Source: JBGSWC01 sp041752635 (GTDB lineage: Bacteria; Planctomycetota; Planctomycetia; Pirellulales; Lacipirellulaceae). From it: DNA of 17,113 nucleotides. The stretch is taken from the NCBI GenBank assembly GCA_041752635.1, contig JBGSWC010000289.1, positions 1 through 17,113 on the forward strand. Reading direction: 5' to 3'. Every line of letters starts with the position of its first letter. Positions within the stretch are counted from its first letter, which is position 1. Below are positions 14,102-17,113 of this stretch, in pieces. The notes under the pieces were generated by a model that was given only the letters and a program-made list of their open reading frames with translations, was not told the origin of the DNA and did no database searches. The position numbers were made by a program, and so were the translations under genes.

Positions 14102-15243
14102 CGAGAACGAACCAACGATATCCCGTCCTGGTCCTCGGTGCCGGCAAGATCGGTAGCGGCATCGCGCGCCGGTTGCACCACTCGGGCGATTACGACGTTT
14201 TGATCGGCGATATTTCGGACGAGGCGCTCGCCGCCGTCGCCGACGAAGTACCCGTCGCGACGAAGCGAATCGACGTTTCCAATCACGACGAATTGCTCGC
14301 TGCAATGGCGGGCCGCTCGGCGGTGGTGTCGGCCTGTTCGTTCGCCCAAAATCCCAGCATCGCCCGGGCTGCACTTGCCGCGGGCGTGAGTTACTTCGAC
14401 CTGACCGAAGACATCGCGACAACCAAAGCGGTGCGCGAAGTGGCGGACCAAGCCGCCCAGGGGCAAATCTTCATGCCCCAATGTGGACTGGCGCCCGGGT
14501 TTATCGGCATTCTCGCTCACGACCTTTGCACTCGGTTCGACAAGCTCGACCGCGTGAAAATGCGTGTCGGTGCGCTCCCCCTCTATCCGGCGAATATGCT
14601 GAAATACAACCTCACATGGTCGACCGATGGACTCATCAACGAGTACTGCAATCCGTGCGAAGCGATTCGCGATGGTCGCAAGCTCGAGTTGCAACCGCTT
14701 GAGGGGCTCGAACGTTTCGCTCTCGACGGCGTCGACTACGAGGCGTTCAACACGTCGGGCGGACTCGGCACGCTTTGCGAAACGCTGGAAGGCCGTGTGG
14801 TCGATCTCGATTATAAAACGGTCCGCTACAAGGGTCATCAGTATTTAATGATGTTCTTGCTCGAAGGGCTCCGCTTCCGCGACCGTCGCGACCTGCTCAA
14901 GGAGCTACTCGAAGCGAGCATTCCCTGCACGTCGCAAGATGTGGTGCTGGTTTTCTCGACCGTCACCGGTTGGATTAACGGTCGTTTCGAGCAAGTGGCC
15001 GACGCGCGAAAAATCTATCACGCTGACATGGATGGCCAGCATAGCAGCAGCATCCAAATCACCACCGCCACCAGCGTGTGTGCCGTGCTCGATTTGTTTC
15101 GCGTTGGAAAATTGCCAACGCGCGGCTTCGTGAGGCAGGAAGATGTCGGCTTACAAGACTTTCTTAACAACCAATTCGGTGCGCCGTATCGAACCGCGAC
15201 GAAAGTTCACAGCCCGGTCGCGACCGATTTGCCGCTGATGTAA
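14098..15243 (+). CDS. Lysine 6-dehydrogenase / saccharopine dehydrogenase family protein
   Basis: This 381-residue protein has an N-terminal Rossmann NAD(P) site, PVLVLGAGKIGSGIARRL (9-26), and a saccharopine-dehydrogenase C-terminal domain with MPQCGLAPGFIGILAHDL, YNLTWSTDGLINEY, and LDYKTVRYKGH. Length and this motif order fit lysine 6-dehydrogenase, which oxidises lysine directly to aminoadipate semialdehyde, at least as well as saccharopine dehydrogenase. No lysine-oxoglutarate reductase domain is present here, which favours the former. It starts with GTG, and GTGA overlaps the stop of the HglS-type gene by four bases, so the two are coupled. The product would feed the aldehyde dehydrogenase that follows. 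Confidence 0.85.
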   Translation: MTRTNQRYPVLVLGAGKIGSGIARRLHHSGDYDVLIGDISDEALAAVADEVPVATKRIDVSNHDELLAAMAGRSAVVSACSFAQNPSIARAALAAGVSYFDLTEDIATTKAVREVADQAAQGQIFMPQCGLAPGFIGILAHDLCTRFDKLDRVKMRVGALPLYPANMLKYNLTWSTDGLINEYCNPCEAIRDGRKLELQPLEGLERFALDGVDYEAFNTSGGLGTLCETLEGRVVDLDYKTVRYKGHQYLMMFLLEGLRFRDRRDLLKELLEASIPCTSQDVVLVFSTVTGWINGRFEQVADARKIYHADMDGQHSSSIQITTATSVCAVLDLFRVGKLPTRGFVRQEDVGLQDFLNNQFGAPYRTATKVHSPVATDLPLM

Positions 15244-15277
15244 CGCTCGCGAGATGCTTTTTTTGGAAGTTAGAAAT

Positions 15278-16816
15278 ATGCACGACTGGAAGTCAATTCT
15301 CCCTGAACCGCTCGACGGTATTCTGCCGGGCGTGATGCGAGGCAGCGTTTGCCAAGCCGGGGGGAGCCATTCGTTCGCGGCAAAGAGCCCCATCGACGGA
15401 CAGCCAACGCTCGACGTATGGACCGCAACGGCCGACGATGTGAAATCGGTTGTCGAGGCAGCGCACGAGTCGTTTCTTTCTTGGCAAACAGTCCCTGCGC
15501 CGGTGCGTGGCCATCTCGTTCGCGAAATTGGCGAGTGGGTTCGTGCCAATAAACAACCGCTCGCCGAAATTGTATGTCTGGAGTCGGGCAAGATCATGCC
15601 CGAGGCGCTCGGCGAAATCCAAGAGTGGATCGACGTGTGCGACTTTGCCGTGGGCTTGTCGCGGCAACTTTATGGCAAGACCATCGCCAGCGAACGCCCC
15701 GAGCACTTTTTGATCGAGCAGTGGCACCCGCTGGGTGTGGTGGGGGTGATCTCCGCGTTTAACTTCCCGGCCGCTGTGTGGGCCTGGAACGCGATGATCG
15801 CGCTCGTGTGTGGCGATACGGTCGTTTGGAAACCATCGGAACAAACACCCCTCACAGCACTCGCCTGCCATCAGGCGGTTGTGGCTGCGACTGAGAAAAT
15901 CAGCGCGGAAATCGGCAGCTTGCCCGATTGCCTCTCGAGTGTCGTGATCGGTGGTGCCGACGTCGGCGCGGCGCTGGCATCGAACCCAATGGTGCCGCTG
16001 GTCTCGGCAACCGGTTCGATTCCCATGGGACGAAAAGTGGCGGCCACTGTCGGCAGTCGACTCGGTAGGTCTTTGCTAGAACTCGGCGGCAACAATGCAA
16101 TGATCGTCGCCCCCTCGGCCGACTTGAAGCTGGCGGTGCGGGCCATTGTGTTCTCGGCGGTCGGCACCTGCGGCCAGCGCTGTACGTCGCTGCGTCGACT
16201 TATCGTGCATCGCTCGCTGGCGAGTGATTTGATCGCGCGGCTCAAATCAGCCTACGCAACGCTTGCCATCGGCGATCCACGCTTGCCGGGAACACTCGTC
16301 GGTCCCTTGGTCGGACCAAACTCGTGGACCGCCATGCAGCAGGCCATCGCCGATGCCGAGTCCCAAGGTGGCACACTGGTATGCGGCGGCAAGCGTGCCA
16401 CCGGCGTGGGCGATGGCGCTTACGTCGAACCGGCGATCATCCACATGCCAGCCCAAACCGATGTGATGCTCCGCGAAACATTCGCTCCTGTCCTCTACGT
16501 TGTCGAATACGACAAGCTCGATGAGGCAATTGCCATTCACAACGACGTGCCCCAAGGGCTGTCGTCGGCCATCTTCACCGGCGACGCCCGTGAAGCGATG
16601 AGTTTCATCGGCCCTGCTGGCAGTGATTGCGGACTCGCGAACGTCAACATCGGCACCAGCGGTGCCGAAATCGGCGGCGCTTTCGGCGGCGAAAAGCAGA
16701 CCGGCGGCGGCCGCGAGTCGGGCAGCGACAGTTGGAAACAATACATGCGACGCACCACTTGCACCATCAACTATGGAACCGCGCTACCATTGGCCCAAGG
16801 CATCGAGTTCGGCTGA
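15278..16816 (+). CDS. Antiquitin-type aldehyde dehydrogenase (L-piperideine-6-carboxylate dehydrogenase)
   Basis: This 512-residue aldehyde dehydrogenase has FNFP with N162, LLELGGNN with the general base E268, and GQRCTS with the nucleophile C302. The C-terminal run GAEIGGAFGGEKQTGGGRES followed by GSDSWKQYMRR is diagnostic of the ALDH7A1/AmaB clade, which oxidises aminoadipate semialdehyde (in equilibrium with piperideine-6-carboxylate) to 2-aminoadipate. The ATG at 15278 is chosen because GGAAG stands eight bases upstream; an in-frame ATG at 15254 would add eight residues. It lies 34 bases after the dehydrogenase gene and completes the lysine-degradation operon. A hairpin repeat lies 18 bases beyond its stop. 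Confidence 0.94.
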   Translation: MHDWKSILPEPLDGILPGVMRGSVCQAGGSHSFAAKSPIDGQPTLDVWTATADDVKSVVEAAHESFLSWQTVPAPVRGHLVREIGEWVRANKQPLAEIVCLESGKIMPEALGEIQEWIDVCDFAVGLSRQLYGKTIASERPEHFLIEQWHPLGVVGVISAFNFPAAVWAWNAMIALVCGDTVVWKPSEQTPLTALACHQAVVAATEKISAEIGSLPDCLSSVVIGGADVGAALASNPMVPLVSATGSIPMGRKVAATVGSRLGRSLLELGGNNAMIVAPSADLKLAVRAIVFSAVGTCGQRCTSLRRLIVHRSLASDLIARLKSAYATLAIGDPRLPGTLVGPLVGPNSWTAMQQAIADAESQGGTLVCGGKRATGVGDGAYVEPAIIHMPAQTDVMLRETFAPVLYVVEYDKLDEAIAIHNDVPQGLSSAIFTGDAREAMSFIGPAGSDCGLANVNIGTSGAEIGGAFGGEKQTGGGRESGSDSWKQYMRRTTCTINYGTALPLAQGIEFG

Positions 16817-16834
16817 GCAGTGCCACAATCTGCT

Positions 16835-16874
16835 GATTCGCGACGCCGACGTGACCTAGCACGTCGGTTAGCGC
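16835..16874 (+). repeat. Structured intergenic repeat, copy 2 (hairpin 16846-16867)
   Basis: CCGACGTG (16846-16853) and CACGTCGG (16860-16867) form a perfect 8-base stem with loop ACCTAG, preceded by TCGCGAC and followed by TAGCGC, as in copy 1. One stem pair is A-T in copy 1 and T-A here, a compensatory change. It lies directly after the lysine operon and may end its transcript; GGTTTTCT follows shortly after. Confidence 0.7.
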
Positions 16875-16980
16875 TCGGTTTTCTACCTGTCAGCAGTGCG
16901 GCAGTCGACCCTAAAGGCGGAAAAACCGGCAAGGCAGACAAACTCGTCAATTAACCGAACATCGCGACGGCTCCTGTGTC

Positions 16981-17008
16981 TTGAACAACACGCAGCACAA
17001 AGTATAAT
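16981..17008 (+). promoter_or_regulatory. Promoter of tRNA-Asn
   Basis: TTGAAC (16981-16986) and a perfect TATAAT (17003-17008) are 16 bases apart. The start of transcription would fall near 17015, about 20 bases before the tRNA. Confidence 0.65.
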
Positions 17009-17036
17009 TCGGGACTTGTGGCAATTGCCTCACTAT

Positions 17037-17109
17037 TCCCCTGTAGCTCAGTCGGTAGAGCAGCGGACTGTTAATCCGCCTGTCGCAGGTTCGAGTCCTG
17101 CCGGGGGAG
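17037..17109 (+). tRNA. tRNA-Asn (anticodon GTT)
   Basis: The 73 bases fold into a full cloverleaf. The acceptor stem is TCCCCTG with CGGGGGA (one G-T pair), the D stem GCTC/GAGC, the anticodon stem GCGGA/TCCGC with loop CTGTTAA and anticodon GTT at 17070-17072, and the T stem GCAGG/CCTGC around TTCGAGT. The discriminator is G. The CCA end is not encoded. The gene lies at the right edge and has its own promoter. Confidence 0.96.
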
Positions 17110-17113
17110 CTTT

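Overview
The window looks like the chromosome of a planctomycete, most likely of the order Pirellulales. The evidence is an ECF sigma factor of the 'HTLQPTALVNEAA' type coupled to a large Ser/Thr kinase, mini-Rhs proteins with a YYHPQMGRF core, a short IS200-like transposase remnant beginning MARLARAE, weak or variable Shine-Dalgarno sites, and roughly 55% GC with long structured intergenic stretches. Placement below phylum level is inference.

Layout. 1-366: 3' end of dprA. 388-1027 (minus): a vapBC-type toxin-antitoxin pair. 1098-1978 (minus): hisI and a RidA-family gene joined by an ATGA overlap. 1979-2597: non-coding, with short inverted repeats. 2598-6989 (plus): an accessory island with a membrane-anchored transglutaminase-like gene, two paralogous secreted mini-Rhs genes with unrelated C-termini (one a HELCGH metallopeptidase-like domain, one Cys-rich), a small membrane or lipoprotein gene, a relic of the transglutaminase gene tail, and a gene with an HESVH gluzincin motif that overlaps the second mini-Rhs gene. 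7016-7434: GGGGAC repeats, a good promoter and a broken transposase start. 7760-8368: a short family-2 glycosyltransferase. 8510-10995 (minus): ECF sigma factor and a Ser/Thr kinase whose C-terminal sensor region carries a CXXCH haem motif. 11113-11202 (minus): a 29-residue, very basic AURKAIP1/COX24-like gene starting with TTG. 11441-11779: a MITE-like repeat element. 11842-13164 (minus): AI-2E family permease with an acidic insert. 13292-16816 (plus): a three-gene lysine-degradation operon. 17037-17109: tRNA-Asn with its own promoter.

How the genes work together. The lysine operon forms a coherent route: a lysine 6-dehydrogenase or saccharopine dehydrogenase makes aminoadipate semialdehyde/piperideine-6-carboxylate, an antiquitin-type dehydrogenase makes 2-aminoadipate, and an HglS-type enzyme converts 2-oxoadipate to 2-hydroxyglutarate. 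The transamination of aminoadipate must be done by an enzyme encoded elsewhere. The sigma/kinase pair looks like a translationally coupled signalling unit.

The best candidate for an undescribed system is 2598-6989. Its two secreted Rhs 'caps' lack the YD-repeat shell. Each starts with a near-identical signal peptide and core and then diverges into a different C-terminal domain, as polymorphic toxins do. The conserved segment includes the tail of the upstream transglutaminase gene, which suggests that cassettes are gained by recombination at this shared sequence.
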